64,000 nt of DNA. Origin: Streptomyces sp. Edi2. GTDB taxonomy: Bacteria > Actinomycetota > Actinomycetes > Streptomycetales > Streptomycetaceae. Below are positions 62,921-64,000 of the stretch, piece after piece; the first letter of the stretch is position 1; every line of letters starts with the position of its first letter. The notes beneath the pieces were generated by a model. The model searched no databases, was not told the origin of the DNA, and saw nothing but the letters and a program-made list of their open reading frames with translations. The stretch lies in assembly GCF_040253635.1 (NCBI RefSeq), contig NZ_JBEJGX010000003.1, forward strand, positions 6,101,501 to 6,165,500, in the 5' to 3' direction. Made by a program: the position numbers and the translations under genes.

Positions 62921-62961
62921 GCGGGCTGCCGCCGCGGCGCGTGTTTGTGTTGTGGTGCGGT

Positions 62962-63080
62962 GACGGGCCTCCGGCGGTGGGGTGCGGGACTGTTTCGCTT
63001 TACGCTCCGCTGCGCTTCGCCTTTGCTCTTTCTCGGAGCCTGCGGAAGCAAAGCCCCGCACCCACCGCCTCCGGCCCGTC
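62962..63080. repeat. large imperfect inverted repeat
   Basis: The arms at 62962-62988 and 63054-63080 match over about 27 bp with a few mismatches (gacgggcc, ggcggtggg and tgcggg blocks). They enclose a 65-nt loop with further short inverted motifs (gctttgctctttc region). It could be a structured RNA or a REP-like element. Confidence 0.5.
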
Positions 63081-63166
63081 CCCTCGCGTGGGTGCGGCGG
63101 TTGTCCGTGGGGGAGTGGTGAGGGGCGGGGGCCGCGCCGGTGTGTGGAGTGCGGCTTATGTGTGGC

Positions 63167-63433
63167 TCAACGGGGCTTGCGCCAGGGCCACTTGGGGCCG
63201 TCGTCCGGCGCCTTGCCCTCCGGGGCGTACTCGTACTTCCAGCCGCTGGGCAGGCCCAGGCGGCCCACCCGTGCCGGGACGCGGCGGTAGACATGGACCG
63301 TCGGCGGGCGGCCGTCGTCGTGCGGCACCGGGACCTCGTACGTCTTCGGCGGCCGGCCGGTCATGCCGACCAGGACGGGGAGGACCCGGCCGTCCAGCGG
63401 GCCCCCGACGAAGAGGGTGTTCTCGCTTCTCAC
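63167..63433 (-). CDS. small conserved hypothetical protein
   Basis: This 88-residue soluble protein ([23 protein letters not shown]...) has a central [21 protein letters not shown] and a basic C-terminus ([24 protein letters not shown]). No family was recognised, although [13 protein letters not shown] starts occur in many Streptomyces proteins of unknown function. It lies between the inverted repeat and the TetR gene on the same strand as the latter. Confidence 0.65.
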   Translation of the reverse strand: MRSENTLFVGGPLDGRVLPVLVGMTGRPPKTYEVPVPHDDGRPPTVHVYRRVPARVGRLGLPSGWKYEYAPEGKAPDDGPKWPWRKPR

Positions 63434-63469
63434 GTCCTCAGTGTCACACCGCTACGGCCGGGCGGCCGG

Positions 63470-64000
63470 TCACAGCAGATGTCCGGCGTCGCTCACGACG
63501 GGCAGGATGCGGCGGGCCAGGACACCGGCCGGGCCGTCGGCAGTCTCCAGCTTCAGCGCCGCCCGGGTCACCCGCGCGGTCTGCGGGTCCGTGGCCGCGG
63601 TGGCGGTCAGCAGCGCGACGAAGTGGTCGACCAGCCAGTCCCGCAGCTCGTCGAGGGCCGGCTGCTTGTCCTCGTCCAGCCAGATCAGCGAGGCGGCCTC
63701 GACGGCGGTGATCCACATGCGGACGGTCATCCGCAGCCGCAGGCCCGGCTCCGGCTCGCCCAGATGCCGCAGGATCTGGTCGGCGGCGGCGCGCCGTACC
63801 TCGTCCACGATCGCGGACGTACGGGTGGTCTCCACGACGCTGCCGCCCTGCAGCAGCGCGCTGAACCCTGCGTCGTGCTCGTCGACGAAGGCCAGATAGC
63901 GGTCCAGCGCGCGCGAGAGCCGGCGGGTGAGCGGTCCGGTCTCCGGCTCGGCGAAGCAGCGCTCCAGGACGTCGGCCGCGCTGCGCAGCGCGGCCTCGTA
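63470..64000 (-). CDS. TetR/AcrR-family regulator (partial, C-terminal part)
   Basis: The gene enters the window at its right edge on the minus strand, so only about 176 C-terminal residues are present. The helical ligand-binding domain is visible (LTRRLSRALDRYLAFVDEHDAGFSALLQGG, LRMTVRMWITAVEAASLIWLDED, ELRDWLVDHFVALLTA). This matches TetR-family C-terminal domains; the DNA-binding domain lies outside. The internal ATG at 63835 is not the true start. Confidence 0.8.
   Translation of the reverse strand, partial: YEAALRSAADVLERCFAEPETGPLTRRLSRALDRYLAFVDEHDAGFSALLQGGSVVETTRTSAIVDEVRRAAADQILRHLGEPEPGLRLRMTVRMWITAVEAASLIWLDEDKQPALDELRDWLVDHFVALLTATAATDPQTARVTRAALKLETADGPAGVLARRILPVVSDAGHLL

Larger units (their letters stand above)
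62829..63166. other. intergenic region with terminator and large inverted repeat
   Basis: The gap holds a UUCG-loop hairpin terminator (62888-62920) and a long imperfect inverted repeat (62962-63080). No gene is supported. Confidence 0.6.

Overview
The window is high-GC actinobacterial DNA, almost certainly from Streptomyces. Third codon positions are nearly all G or C, GTG and TTG starts and ATGA/GTGA stop-start overlaps are common, and several lineage-typical genes are present: sodN/sodX, snapalysin, a conservon, and a fused 2-oxoglutarate dehydrogenase. The run sodN, malic enzyme, kgd, two-component pair, lon recalls the SCO5254-SCO5285 core of S. coelicolor (from memory, not searched). 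No tRNA, rRNA, CRISPR array or intact insertion sequence was seen.

Left part (1-27 kb). The window opens on the 5' end of a minus-strand gene behind a CsoR-like copper operator. Then come a CorA transporter, a PEP mutase/isocitrate lyase-like enzyme, a FadR-type regulator overlapping a CynX-type MFS permease, and a crcB-DUF190-crcB fluoride-exporter operon. They are followed by a divergent snapalysin/LysR pair, a secreted TIM-barrel-like protein of atypical composition, a CPA1 antiporter, and a small island with an integrase relic. After that lie sodN/sodX, a CGNR regulator, a methyltransferase, a polar amino-acid ABC transporter, malic enzyme, a zinc-type oxidoreductase and HutD. The stretch ends with an HTH/Clp-N pair behind two identical inverted repeats, a beta-lactamase-fold hydrolase, and a PadR/DUF4097 operon.

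Central accessory cluster (28.2-40.6 kb, plus strand). A Trypco1-type small protein is coupled to a trypsin-like VMAP protein. These are followed by a MoxR AAA ATPase coupled to a very large SAV_2336/vWA-like protein, a short ribosomal peptide precursor, a radical SAM/SPASM maturase of the FxsB kind, and a TIR-NTPase-TPR protein of the FxsT kind. This looks like a VMAP-MoxR-vWA conflict system sitting beside a cyclophane RiPP system. The precursor ends in a Tyr-Glu-Asp-containing tail instead of the canonical FxSxx. This is the most interesting part of the window.

Right part (40.7-64 kb). Core metabolism and regulation return: kgd, a HisKA/OmpR two-component system, a spermidine-synthase-like protein, rhomboid-like and other membrane proteins, DUF1877, a Cys-rich pentapeptide-repeat protein, and Lon protease with an HspR (HAIR) operator. 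They are followed by a GH25 lysozyme, a MarR regulator, a PP2C-like phosphatase, and a complete conservon (sensor kinase, roadblock, DUF742, GTPase) with a styrene-monooxygenase-like flavoprotein behind it. The window ends with a small hypothetical protein and a truncated TetR regulator.

Several intergenic elements can be read directly: strong hairpin terminators, a 30-bp perfect palindrome, a 19-bp tandem array, and operator-like inverted repeats for FadR, PadR, CsoR and HspR.
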